From Myxococcales bacterium (GTDB lineage Bacteria; Myxococcota_A; Polyangia; Fen-1088), in contig JANXXE010000075.1 in NCBI GenBank assembly GCA_025350815.1, positions 1 to 39,327 of the forward strand: a DNA stretch of 39,327 nt, read 5' to 3'. Position numbers and translations under genes: made by a program. Numbering within the stretch: the first letter of the stretch is position 1; every line of letters starts with the position of its first letter. Positions 1 through 8,963 of this stretch are shown here, piece after piece. Under the pieces are notes generated by a model. It searched no databases and was not told where the DNA came from. It saw only the letters and a program-made list of their open reading frames with translations.

Positions 1-1
1 C

Positions 2-439
2 GCCGAGCGGAAGCGCACGCTGAAGTACCTGGTCGGTACGATGATCGAGATCCCGCGGGCGGCGTTGAACGCGGGCGCCATCGCCGAGGAGGCCGAGTTC
101 TTCTCGTTCGGGACGAACGATCTGACGCAGACGACGTTCGGCCTGTCGCGCGACGACGTGCCCAAGGTGCTGGCTTCCTACATTGAACAGGACATCTTCA
201 ACGTTGACCCCTTTGTCAGCATCGACAGGGACGGCGTGGGCCAACTGATGCGCATTGGCGTTGCCGGAGGGCGGGGCACGAAGCCCAAGCTGAAGATCGG
301 CATCTGCGGCGAGCACGGCGGCGATCCTGCCTCGGTGGAGCTGTGCGACGAGATCGGGCTCGACTATGTCTCGTGCTCGCCCTACCGCCTTCCGATCGCC
401 CGCCTGGCCGCCGCGCAAGCGGTGCTGAAATCAGGGTAA
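2..439 (+). CDS. ppdK: Pyruvate, phosphate dikinase, C-terminal part (5' end outside window)
   Basis: The reading frame is open from base 2, so the gene begins before the window. It reads [20 protein letters not shown], which matches the PEP/pyruvate-binding TIM barrel at the C-terminus of PPDK. The catalytic-cysteine motif [10 protein letters not shown] is present, as is the conserved [15 protein letters not shown] block. PPDK interconverts pyruvate + ATP + Pi and PEP + AMP + PPi in the cytoplasm. The ATG at 41 lies inside the barrel and is not the start. The stop at 437-439 is 10 bases before the next gene, so the two may be co-transcribed, although no functional link is evident. Confidence 0.95.
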   Translation, partial: AERKRTLKYLVGTMIEIPRAALNAGAIAEEAEFFSFGTNDLTQTTFGLSRDDVPKVLASYIEQDIFNVDPFVSIDRDGVGQLMRIGVAGGRGTKPKLKIGICGEHGGDPASVELCDEIGLDYVSCSPYRLPIARLAAAQAVLKSG

Positions 440-449
440 AACGGCAACG

Positions 450-1928
450 ATGACCAGCAGGCGACACGGCTTTGCCCAACTGTGGGCACCGTTGCTCGCC
501 TGCGCCCTGCTTGGCCAGGCCGGCTGCGGCTTTGGCCAGAGCGGCATTGAACCGCCGCGCGATCGGCTGTTCTTTCCAGCCGGGATCCTGGTGGATCCCT
601 CGTCGGAGTGGCTGTACGTGGTGAATTCGAACTCGGACCTGCGCTTCAACGCAGGAACGGTGGCTGCGCTCAATCTGAACAAGGTCGCGCGCGATCGCGA
701 TCCCGCGCAGACGACGTGGGGGGCCTGCCCGTCAAATCGCTTCTCGCGCAACCAGCCGGTCATGGAGAAGGCTTGCTGCCGCGATCTGTTGGACGGTCGG
801 ATTCTGAACTGCGACGAACGCAGCTACATCGCGGCGGACGCGACCGTACGAATTGGCAGCTTCGGCGGGGCTATCACCCAGCAGGTGTACCAGAAGGGCG
901 CTGACAAGATTCGCCGTCTGTTCGTGGCCGTGCGGGCTGATCCCTCGGTCACCTTCATCGACGCAACGGTGCAGGGGCCGTCGGTTTCCATGCGCTGTAG
1001 CGGACCCCGCGAAGGTCCGCCGCAAACCAACGCCCTGTGCGATGACAACTGGCGGGTGAGACAGGCGGGAATGGATCCCGATCCGTTGCGCCTTCCGGAA
1101 GAGCCATACGCCCTGGCCCTCGACGATGCGCTGGGCATTTTGTACGTGGGCCATCTGTTTGGCGGCGTGTCGTCGATTGATGTCTGCTCGCCTTTGCGAC
1201 TCGAAACGCCCCGACTGAGCGCGGTCACCCCCACTGTCTTTCGCGGCAGTCGCTTGCAGGGTGTGACGTCGTTGCTGCTGGCAGCGCCTGGGAATCCGGC
1301 GGCTCCGCTCCTGGCGACTTCGCGCTTTTCGACGGAGGTTACCGAGTTGGCCCTGCGTTCACCCGCGAGCGGTGGCTGCACCCCGACGGATACACCGCCT
1401 CCGATTCGCGACCTGACTGTCGTACCGACGGTGGATTTTCCCTCGGCAGCGTTCTATCCGAACGGGGCCGACGTTCGCGGTGTCTTGCTGTCACCCGACG
1501 GACAGCGGGCGTTTGTCTTGCACCGCAACGATCCCTACAACCGCCGCAATCCGGCGGCCCTGGTGGTGATCGATCTGCACCGGGATGCCAATCAGGCGCC
1601 CGTCGCGCGACCGGTGGATGTCCTGGAGGTTTGCCCGGGCCCGACAGAGATGCGAATGCATGATGCGGGACGGGGACCAAAGATCTTTGTGACCTGTTTC
1701 GAGGCCGGTCAGATCTACGTCATTGATCCCGACTTGTTGTCGGTCACGGCAATCATAGACGCGGGCCGCGGCCCCAACACCACGGTGTTCCCACCTGCCG
1801 ACCGCACGATGGCTTATGTCGCGACCTTCACAGACAACACGATTTCCGTGCTCGATCTGAAGCCCGGCAGCGCCACCGAGTACCGGGTGGTTCAGCGCAT
1901 CGGCTTTCCCCACCTGGCGACGCAATGA
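450..1928 (+). CDS. Secreted lipoprotein with YncE-like beta-propeller repeats
   Basis: This 492-residue protein has a hydrophobic N-terminus ending in a lipobox-like QAGC (Cys26), so it is probably a lipoprotein. Blade-like repeats follow: a GILVDPSSEWLYVVNSN segment near residue 50, then LSPDGQRAFVLH, IFVTCFEAGQIYVIDP and MAYVATFTDNTISVLDL in the second half. These resemble the YncE/40-residue beta-propeller family, whose members are usually extracytoplasmic. No catalytic motif is visible. The start lies 10 bases after ppdK and has no strong Shine-Dalgarno sequence (an AGGG about 14 bases upstream is weak). Its TGA stop overlaps the ATG of the next lipoprotein as ATGA, so the two are probably made together. 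The function is unknown. Confidence 0.75.
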   Translation: MTSRRHGFAQLWAPLLACALLGQAGCGFGQSGIEPPRDRLFFPAGILVDPSSEWLYVVNSNSDLRFNAGTVAALNLNKVARDRDPAQTTWGACPSNRFSRNQPVMEKACCRDLLDGRILNCDERSYIAADATVRIGSFGGAITQQVYQKGADKIRRLFVAVRADPSVTFIDATVQGPSVSMRCSGPREGPPQTNALCDDNWRVRQAGMDPDPLRLPEEPYALALDDALGILYVGHLFGGVSSIDVCSPLRLETPRLSAVTPTVFRGSRLQGVTSLLLAAPGNPAAPLLATSRFSTEVTELALRSPASGGCTPTDTPPPIRDLTVVPTVDFPSAAFYPNGADVRGVLLSPDGQRAFVLHRNDPYNRRNPAALVVIDLHRDANQAPVARPVDVLEVCPGPTEMRMHDAGRGPKIFVTCFEAGQIYVIDPDLLSVTAIIDAGRGPNTTVFPPADRTMAYVATFTDNTISVLDLKPGSATEYRVVQRIGFPHLATQ

Positions 1929-4900
1929 AACGTCCAGCGCGACATATCTTCCTGCCTGCTGCGGCGTTGTTGCTGTCATGCGGAGCCCAGCCGACCATCG
2001 TACCGACGCGCAATCTGGAACGACCGTCAGACATGACGTTCGTCTGTCTCAACGCCACCGGCGCGACCGGACAGAACACCGGGGTGGTTTCCGGCCGTCC
2101 CATGACGGCCTGCCATCCCCCCGGGGACAAGGATCCCACCGTCACTGACTACGCGGATCGGGGCCTCGGGACATTCGCCCTGGTGACCAACACCGCCCGC
2201 GGCGAAGTCGCGGTTATCGACATGGATGCCGGGCGGCTGCTCGATCTGGATCCGCTGCTGCCAGGCTTCAACATGGTGCCGGTTGGCTTGCTGCCTGAAT
2301 CGCTGGCCGCGTCCCCGGACGGATGTCGCGCGCTGACCGCGAATCGCGGCTCGTGCGATCTGACTCTTCTTGATCCGTCTCGCCTGCTTGCGGCGAAGCT
2401 GCGCGGCCACAGATCCTCGACCGGCATTGGTAGTCCGACGCAAACCATCGTGCCGCGCACGCGATCGGGCCGTCTGCGGGTGGCGCCCGGCGAGGTCGTG
2501 TTCCTGCCGCAGACCCTACCGTCCGGCGTGGACATCACCGAAGGGCGCATGCTGTGCGACGCCTCTGGCGCCCGCGACGGCGACAAGACGGTGCCCTGGC
2601 GTGCCCTGGTCACATTCCCGGCGTGCGATCTTCTCGCCCTCATTGATCTACCGTCGGGGGAGATCACCAGTTCCCTGTACATTCGTCCCACGGGTCTGGT
2701 CCCGGCAGGTGCCGATCCCGTCTGCCCCACCGAGTGCGGCGGCCTGGCAGCTGCCGAGGCCACCGCTGACGCGGGCGCCGCCGCGATGACTGATGTCCCC
2801 AAGACACTGCACATCGCCCCCATGGCGCTACTGCCCGACGGATCCCGGGTCTACGTCGGTGGCACCGACGCGCCGTTCATTGCAGCGGTTGACGTCATGG
2901 CCGACGGCCTGCACGCACCCGCCACGGGCGGCCTGATCCCGCTGCACGAAGACGCCCTTGGCACCACCCGTCTGCGGCTGTCGGTCGATCCCTATACCTC
3001 GTTAGGCAAAAACGCCGACGGATTTCTCGGCTCACGCGGCGAGTTTCTCTACGCATTCGCCCGCGACGGATCGGTGCGTGTCTTGTTGGTCGGGCCACGG
3101 GGCCCCGCGCTGCCCGTCGAGCAGGAATGTGACGTGAACGGCGAAACCCCGCCGACCGTGGTTCGAGATCAGGACGCTGAGACGGGTTGCATTCCGTGGT
3201 CGGATGGTCCCGGCGCGCGCCGGCGCAAGCCCTTCGCACAAGGCCCTGGCATTCGAGTCCCGGTGTCGAGCGAGGTGGACGTGCCGCCGCCGATTCCTCG
3301 CGACATCGCCTTCGCGCGCCTGGTGGTCCCCGGCGAGTTTACGGTCGCCACCGATCCCGACCGCACCATCGACGGAGCTTTCGGCTTTCTCCTGACGTCG
3401 AGCGGGCAGGTATATCTGACCAACCTCGCCCCCACTTTGCGCATGGGTGAATCGGTTCCTTATACCCACTCGTTCCGGGACGCCAACTTCAGCGCCGTCA
3501 ACGCCAACGGCAAGGGAGCGCCGCGCCTGGACACCGAGCCCATCCAGAACTTCACTGCGACCAGTGTTCCGTTCGCGACCCGCGTGACCTTTCCGTCCAA
3601 GGTCCAATCTCCTCGCATTGAGAACCCGTACATCGCCACGACGTCGATGACCAAGGACAGCAATCCCTGGATCACTTTCCCCGATCCGTCCGCCGTGGTG
3701 CCGCAGCGCTGGACCGTGATCTGGGAGGACATCCTTCCCGGGTCGAATCGATCATCCGGCACGGTCGAGCCAGCCGGAGGCGGCGGCCCGGGCGCAGGCG
3801 CCGTTATCGATGCGGGCGGCGACTTCTGCGGGACCGGTGTCCTTCCGGGCGACGTGGTTACGTTTGTCGGGTGCACGGTGGACACGGACTGCGGTCCGCT
3901 GGGGACGGCAAGATGTTATCAGGAGGCGCCCGGTGCGCCCGGCATGTGCTTCTCGAACGAGCGCGTTCGCAATGATGCGCTGGTGCGCAGCTGTTTGCGC
4001 GCCAGTAACAGCCGACGCCGTTATGAAGTCATCCGCGCCACGCCGACGCGCCTGGACCTGGGCCTGAAGTTTGACGAAGTGCCGAAGCCCAGCGTTGCAC
4101 CTTGTGCGACGGACAAGGATTGCCAGCCGGATCAGGTTCACGGCCCGGCCCTCAGCGGTTCCGACACGCTGGGCTTCGAGTGCAAGTCATTGGCGCCCGA
4201 TCAGCCGATGCGCTGTGTGAAGCGCTGCGGTTCGAAGGTAGCTGCCGGGGGCGTGCCCATTCCGAATGATCGCCTCTGTCGAAACGGGCACGTCTGCGAA
4301 GATGTTGGCGCACCCAGCGATGTCGGGCCGATATGTGTCGAAGGGCCGCCCCTACAAGCCGCCTGCGCCCAAGACAGGGTTCGCTACCGCGTCCAGGCGG
4401 GTCGCAGCTATCTAGTCCTCGGCGGCGCCCAGCCGAGGGTGCCAGCCGTCAAGACCATCGGTGGCCTTTGCACACTGGATCCTGCGCGTAACCCAAACAT
4501 GACGAACCGGATCCCCATCGGACCCTTCCCGAAGGAATGGGCGCGCGCCCCGCGCTGCGCGGATGTGCCCGGGAACCAGGACGTGCCCCTCGCGACGATT
4601 GTCACGCGCCCGCCGACGACGGAGTCTGGTGTCGGCAACCCCTGCTTCTTTGTCGGTGCCAACGGAGACGAGGGCGCCGCGGGTAGCGAAGCGACGCACG
4701 TCAAGGTCCTGTTCCAGAACCAACAGATCCGCTTCGTGATGACCAACCTCGAGCAGTATCCGGGCGACGCGGCCAGCATCGCGTTCGATGTAGCCGGTGG
4801 CTTCATTCCAGAGATCGTCGGTTCGTCCGGCGATGCGACGGTCACGCTGGGCAATCGCATCGTCACCTCACCCCTTCAGACCCCCGAAAGCCCGGGGAGG

Positions 4901-5077
4901 CCGCAAGGCGAGGCGACAGCGACCTATCTGTCCTTCCCGTACCTGTACGTCGTCGACCAGGGGCGGTCATCCTCAGGCAGCCGCGGCCAGATCCTGCGAC
5001 TCAACCCCCGCACCGGCACTCTGGGCATCGGCCGCTTCGATTCGCAGTTCAATCGGTCGACCTTCCCGATTCAGTAA
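1925..5077 (+). CDS. Large secreted lipoprotein with propeller-like N-terminus and cysteine-rich CxxDxDC modules
   Basis: This is a 1050-residue protein with a clean lipobox LLSC (Cys19). Residues about 75-330 contain propeller-like segments (FALVTNTARGEVAVIDMD, SLAASPDGCRALTANRGSCD), echoing the upstream gene. A Gly/Ala-rich linker near residue 620 precedes a cysteine-rich part that includes CTVDTDC and CATDKDC. This CxxDxDC pattern is common in secreted myxobacterial proteins. The C-terminus (about 900-1050) is again beta-rich with YLYVVDQGRSSS. The start overlaps the previous stop as ATGA, implying translational coupling. I cannot assign a function. A surface-exposed outer-membrane lipoprotein working with its neighbour is the simplest inference. 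Confidence 0.75.
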   Translation: MKRPARHIFLPAAALLLSCGAQPTIVPTRNLERPSDMTFVCLNATGATGQNTGVVSGRPMTACHPPGDKDPTVTDYADRGLGTFALVTNTARGEVAVIDMDAGRLLDLDPLLPGFNMVPVGLLPESLAASPDGCRALTANRGSCDLTLLDPSRLLAAKLRGHRSSTGIGSPTQTIVPRTRSGRLRVAPGEVVFLPQTLPSGVDITEGRMLCDASGARDGDKTVPWRALVTFPACDLLALIDLPSGEITSSLYIRPTGLVPAGADPVCPTECGGLAAAEATADAGAAAMTDVPKTLHIAPMALLPDGSRVYVGGTDAPFIAAVDVMADGLHAPATGGLIPLHEDALGTTRLRLSVDPYTSLGKNADGFLGSRGEFLYAFARDGSVRVLLVGPRGPALPVEQECDVNGETPPTVVRDQDAETGCIPWSDGPGARRRKPFAQGPGIRVPVSSEVDVPPPIPRDIAFARLVVPGEFTVATDPDRTIDGAFGFLLTSSGQVYLTNLAPTLRMGESVPYTHSFRDANFSAVNANGKGAPRLDTEPIQNFTATSVPFATRVTFPSKVQSPRIENPYIATTSMTKDSNPWITFPDPSAVVPQRWTVIWEDILPGSNRSSGTVEPAGGGGPGAGAVIDAGGDFCGTGVLPGDVVTFVGCTVDTDCGPLGTARCYQEAPGAPGMCFSNERVRNDALVRSCLRASNSRRRYEVIRATPTRLDLGLKFDEVPKPSVAPCATDKDCQPDQVHGPALSGSDTLGFECKSLAPDQPMRCVKRCGSKVAAGGVPIPNDRLCRNGHVCEDVGAPSDVGPICVEGPPLQAACAQDRVRYRVQAGRSYLVLGGAQPRVPAVKTIGGLCTLDPARNPNMTNRIPIGPFPKEWARAPRCADVPGNQDVPLATIVTRPPTTESGVGNPCFFVGANGDEGAAGSEATHVKVLFQNQQIRFVMTNLEQYPGDAASIAFDVAGGFIPEIVGSSGDATVTLGNRIVTSPLQTPESPGRPQGEATATYLSFPYLYVVDQGRSSSGSRGQILRLNPRTGTLGIGRFDSQFNRSTFPIQ

Positions 5078-5108
5078 TCAGGCGCGAAGCCCACCGCCGC
5101 CCCCGAAC

Positions 5109-5137
5109 TTGACAGGGCAACAGTGCGGTACAATACT
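5109..5137 (+). promoter_or_regulatory. Candidate sigma70 promoter for the SPOR-domain gene
   Basis: TTGACA at 5109-5114 is followed by a 17-base spacer and AATACT at 5132-5137 (4 of 6 to TATAAT). A TACAAT at 5129-5134 is a better hexamer but leaves only a 14-base spacer. The predicted start site is near 5144, about 100 bases upstream of the SPOR gene. The stretch 5121-5200 is much richer in A+T than anything around it. Confidence 0.5.
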
Positions 5138-5164
5138 ACATGTAGGCTTTATGACTACTTTATG
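5136..5164. promoter_or_regulatory. Palindrome CTACATGTAG and CTTTATG direct repeats at the predicted start site
   Basis: A perfect 10-base palindrome lies at 5136-5145. Two copies of CTTTATG start at 5147 and 5158, spaced 11 bases apart, roughly one helical turn. They sit on and just after the predicted transcription start of the SPOR gene. That position suits an operator, but no binding protein can be named. Confidence 0.3.
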
Positions 5165-5243
5165 TATGTCTGTGCTATTACACACGATTTTGCTGTCGAC
5201 CCCGAAATGAGGAATGCTGTCAGACGCCTGAGGAGAGCCACGC

Positions 5244-5978
5244 ATGGGATACACTGCTGAAGCCGCCATGGACGAAAAGGGCCTGCGAGACGTCGAGCGC
5301 TGGAAGGACAAGATCGAGATCCGTCTCGACAACCGGCAGGTCGCTTTTCTGTTCTTCGGCAGTGCCCTGGTGGCGTGCCTGCTGTTCATCCTGGGCGTCA
5401 TCGTGGGCAAGCGGATTGAATCGCGCGGGCGGGCGGTTGCACCCGAAATCGAGGATCCACTGGCGCTGCTCGATCGCGTGGCCTCGACCGAGAGAGCAGC
5501 CGGCGACGGCGCGACGCTGCCGCGCGCCCTGGTCGGCATGAACGGCAAGATGAAGAGCGCGCCTGCCGTCACAGCGACATCACAGAAGAAGGCCGCGCCG
5601 GTACAAGTCGCAGCGGCGCCAATCCCGACAGTTCCCGCCGAGCCAGCACCCGCGGCGGCGCCCAAGACGCCGAAGGCCGTGAGCGCGCCCGCGATTGCTT
5701 CGGCCGCTGTACCCGTGGCCGAGGCGCCGACCGCGGCCAAGGGCAAGGGGCGCTTCTCACTGCAAATTCGCGCCTTCCCCGATCGCGCAGAGGCCGATTC
5801 ATTTGCAAAGCGCTTTGCCGGCCAGAGCGCCTACGTCGTCCCCGCCCAGGTTCCGGGCCACGGGCTGTGGTACCGCGTACGGGTGGGGGACTACGCGTCC
5901 TTGAAAGACGCGATCGCGGCGAAGGCCACCTTCGAGAAACAGTACAGTGTGATTGGTCTGGTGGTCGGGCCGCTTTAG
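5244..5978 (+). CDS. SPOR-domain inner-membrane protein
   Basis: This is a 244-residue type II membrane protein. It has a short charged cytoplasmic N-terminus, one membrane segment at about 33-55, a long Pro/Ala-rich periplasmic linker (about 80-165) and a C-terminal SPOR domain (about 169-244) with FSLQIRAF, WYRVRVGDY and GLVVGPL. SPOR domains bind glycan strands lacking stem peptides, which occur at division septa, so a role in division or cell-wall remodelling is likely (FtsN/DedD-like architecture). The start at 5244 is supported by GAGGAG shortly upstream. An in-frame ATG at 5268 is less well placed. The stop lies three bases from the convergent tamA stop. Confidence 0.88.
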   Translation: MGYTAEAAMDEKGLRDVERWKDKIEIRLDNRQVAFLFFGSALVACLLFILGVIVGKRIESRGRAVAPEIEDPLALLDRVASTERAAGDGATLPRALVGMNGKMKSAPAVTATSQKKAAPVQVAAAPIPTVPAEPAPAAAPKTPKAVSAPAIASAAVPVAEAPTAAKGKGRFSLQIRAFPDRAEADSFAKRFAGQSAYVVPAQVPGHGLWYRVRVGDYASLKDAIAAKATFEKQYSVIGLVVGPL

Positions 5979-5981
5979 CGG

Positions 5982-8963
5982 TCAGAACATCAGTCCGACG
6001 TTGAAGTGTAGTCGGCCCGTGCGTGAGTCGCCGGGCTGCGGATCAAGCGGCCAGGCCCACGACAGGCTGATGTCCCCGATGGGCAGACGAATTAGCAAGG
6101 GCGAGATGCCGATGCCGTGGCGAAATTGCGTGGGCTGGAACGCCACCAGCGAATCGGCCACGATGCCGCTGTCGATGAACACACCCGCATACCAGGGGCG
6201 CGCGATGGGGAACTGCAAGTCGACATTGTGAAGAATTCGAACGCTTCCACCGAGGGGGCGGTACTCGACGGACGAGACGCCCGGCGAGCGGTCAGTGCGA
6301 ATGATCTCGACGCGCGCGCGGTCAAGTTCGAAGCCGCGAATGGTCGTGTCGCCACCAGCGAAGAAGCGCTCGACTTTGGGCAGCACGGACGCACCATCAA
6401 GCGGGAAACCCTGATCGTAGCGCACGCTGTGTCGCAGACTTAGCCAGCGTGCAAGCGGTATGACGACGAGGGATCGCAGGTCGGTCTTGATGAAGGTGTC
6501 GTCACCCGCATGCAGGGACAACGCGGGATGGGCCAACTCGATGCCACCATGCAACTTGAAGCCCCGCGTGGGCAGCAGCGGATTGTCCAGGCGCAGCCAA
6601 TCGACGGACGCCGTCAGGCTACCCACCACCGTGCCAAGTCGCACGGTTCGAAGATCCTCGTCAGGGCCCGCGCCGCGCAGCAGGAATTCGGTGCGAGAGC
6701 GATTTGCCAGACCATAGCGAACAGCGGCATTCACGCCCGGATACATCTCCCGCGAAAATCCGACGCTGCCGACGCCCGAATGAATATCGCCGAGGCGCAC
6801 CGTCGCCTGGCGCAGGTAGCTGGCCGAAATCTCCAGACGAAAAAGCGTGCCGAAGAATCGGGGATCCAGCAGGTCGGCGTCCGCGCGGGTGAGCGAGCGT
6901 CCATATTCGGCCTTCGACAGCAGTCGCCAGCCTCGACCAAAAAGGTTCCTATGCTCGTATCCCGTCGACGCATAGACCCCATCTCCGCGCAGAACGCTGC
7001 CGCCTGGAAGAATCTGCTCGCTCGACGCGCCACCGCCCACCCGGATTACACCCCAGTGATCATGGCGTTCTTCGACCTCGATGAGCATGGGAACGGTGCC
7101 GTCTGCTGAGGGCTCGCCGGGAAAACTGATCGGGCCTGCATTGTTGAATAGCTGAATGAGCGCAAGATTCCGTTGACCGCGTTCGAACGCGGTCGTCGTC
7201 AACAGCGAGCCTGATCCCATGGGTACCCACTGCAACAGGGTGTCCTCGCGTGTGAGGAAGGCCCCGCGCACGAACACGGGCCCGACGCGCACCTGCGGCC
7301 CCATCTTGAGCTGCCACAGGATGGTCATTCCCTGAGCGGCGCGTGTGGCAACCGGCTCGGCCGTCGCGTGGGGGTGGCCCGCGTCGCCCAGCAGTCGCTT
7401 GAGACGATCGGCATCTTGGCGAATCAGGCCGGGCTGGTAAGGGCCCCCGACGGTGGACAACAAAGACTCGCGGAGGAAGGTCGCGTCGTAGGGCAGGGGG
7501 CCCGCCGGGCCAGCTGCCTCGAAGGCGATGCTCCGGATGCGGACAGGCAGGCCCTCATCGATGACGAAGCGAATGAACAGGGCCCGCGCGCCCTGCCAGC
7601 GCGGATCGGTGGGCAGAACCGGCCCGACGGGCTGCCAGTCGGACGGGCGCGGCGCAAATTCGCAGCGAACCTTGGCGTCGGGGTAGCCGTTCGCTCGGTA
7701 CAGATCGACGACACGCTCGACGTCCAGTTCCAACTGCAAGGGCGTCGCGTAACCGCCTTCCCCAAGGCCGATGAAGCCCAGCCACGGAAAGGACCTGACC
7801 GTCACCGTCTCCGATAGGCGCTCGGCGCTGAAGGCCTGATTGCCACTGAATGTCACCGCGGCGACTCGCAGAACGGGGCCCTCGCCCACCGTGAATGTGA
7901 TCCGATCGACGTCGGCAGACAGGCGCTGTCGTCGCCATGTGACGGCCGCCAGCATGTGACCGTGCTCGCGGTAGTGTTGCGCAATGGCCTCGGCGCTGCT
8001 GGCGGCGGCAAAGTCATCGTACGACCCGCCGTTGGCGATTGGTGCCACGGCCGTCAGGGCCGCCGTCGAGCGATGCTCATTGCCCTCGAAGCCAAGTTCG
8101 ATCTTCTTGCGCTCGCGGATCATCATCCCAACATTGACCCGCTTGGCGTTGTGATCGACGGCAACCTCGGGATCGAGAATGCGCACCCCTAGGTACCCAA
8201 GCGCGTGGTAGCGCAGGGTCAACTGGGCGACGTCAGCCCGGATGAGACCGCGCCGGAAAGGCACCGGGCGCAGCCACAGCCAGCGCCAGTCGGCGTGGCG
8301 AACCCTGTCAGCGATGTCGGCAGCGGGCACGACCGCATTGCCCGCCACGCCCACCGTCCCGATCGGGAAAGCGGCACCCAGGTCAATCTTCACGTTCATG
8401 TCCAGTGGCGAGGACGCGCCGGCTGGTGGATGCAATTCGATGGCGACGGCGGCTTCGAGGAAACCCTGTCCCTGGAGATAGTCGACGATGCGATCCCGTT
8501 CGCGCGCGACAGCGGCGTCGCGTTCGGCGCCCAGCGGGGGCACGGCCTGGCCCGGTCGAATGCTGATGCGCCGGACGATCTCGTCCTGTCGCAACGGCCA
8601 GTTGCCCGATACGAAGATTTGTCGCACGCGATCGAGGGCGCGCAGCTGAATGTGCAAGTGAATGCCCGCGGCGGAGCGCTGAACGTCGATGGTGGGATCG
8701 TAGCCCAGTCGTTCGAGGGCACGGCGGATCCGGGGCACAGTGCCGATGGGTATGCCGCTGCGATCCGCGTCCCCGGTTTCCACGAATGGGCCACCCAAAG
8801 GACCAAGCGAAGCGACGTACGCCTCGACCCGCCCAGGGGGGTCCACGCTGCCGACAAGGTCAAACCCCTCGATGGGCGGAACCGATGCCGACAGCAGGCG
8901 GACCGGCAGCAGAAGCAGAACGACTCCGACGGCGGCGACACGCAGAGCCCGACCAGCCGTCAT
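5982..8963 (-). CDS. tamA: Omp85-family outer membrane assembly protein, TamA-like, with about seven POTRA repeats
   Basis: This is a 993-residue protein with a signal peptide (about 1-27). About 600 residues of POTRA-like repeats follow. Recognisable repeat starts are VRQIFVSGNW, IGTVGVAGN, IELGFEGNE, VAAVTFSGN, IRSIAFEAA and VGPVFVRG, plus a divergent first repeat. The C-terminal barrel (about 632-993) carries the Omp85 loop motif IRGF (875-878) and ends in a beta-signal finishing in Phe. E. coli TamA has three POTRAs and BamA has five, so this protein is longer than either. Its start overlaps the tamB stop as ATGA, which supports a TamA role in outer-membrane protein or lipid transport with TamB. 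A BamA-type assignment is less likely given the context. Confidence 0.88.
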   Translation of the reverse strand: MTAGRALRVAAVGVVLLLLPVRLLSASVPPIEGFDLVGSVDPPGRVEAYVASLGPLGGPFVETGDADRSGIPIGTVPRIRRALERLGYDPTIDVQRSAAGIHLHIQLRALDRVRQIFVSGNWPLRQDEIVRRISIRPGQAVPPLGAERDAAVARERDRIVDYLQGQGFLEAAVAIELHPPAGASSPLDMNVKIDLGAAFPIGTVGVAGNAVVPAADIADRVRHADWRWLWLRPVPFRRGLIRADVAQLTLRYHALGYLGVRILDPEVAVDHNAKRVNVGMMIRERKKIELGFEGNEHRSTAALTAVAPIANGGSYDDFAAASSAEAIAQHYREHGHMLAAVTWRRQRLSADVDRITFTVGEGPVLRVAAVTFSGNQAFSAERLSETVTVRSFPWLGFIGLGEGGYATPLQLELDVERVVDLYRANGYPDAKVRCEFAPRPSDWQPVGPVLPTDPRWQGARALFIRFVIDEGLPVRIRSIAFEAAGPAGPLPYDATFLRESLLSTVGGPYQPGLIRQDADRLKRLLGDAGHPHATAEPVATRAAQGMTILWQLKMGPQVRVGPVFVRGAFLTREDTLLQWVPMGSGSLLTTTAFERGQRNLALIQLFNNAGPISFPGEPSADGTVPMLIEVEERHDHWGVIRVGGGASSEQILPGGSVLRGDGVYASTGYEHRNLFGRGWRLLSKAEYGRSLTRADADLLDPRFFGTLFRLEISASYLRQATVRLGDIHSGVGSVGFSREMYPGVNAAVRYGLANRSRTEFLLRGAGPDEDLRTVRLGTVVGSLTASVDWLRLDNPLLPTRGFKLHGGIELAHPALSLHAGDDTFIKTDLRSLVVIPLARWLSLRHSVRYDQGFPLDGASVLPKVERFFAGGDTTIRGFELDRARVEIIRTDRSPGVSSVEYRPLGGSVRILHNVDLQFPIARPWYAGVFIDSGIVADSLVAFQPTQFRHGIGISPLLIRLPIGDISLSWAWPLDPQPGDSRTGRLHFNVGLMF

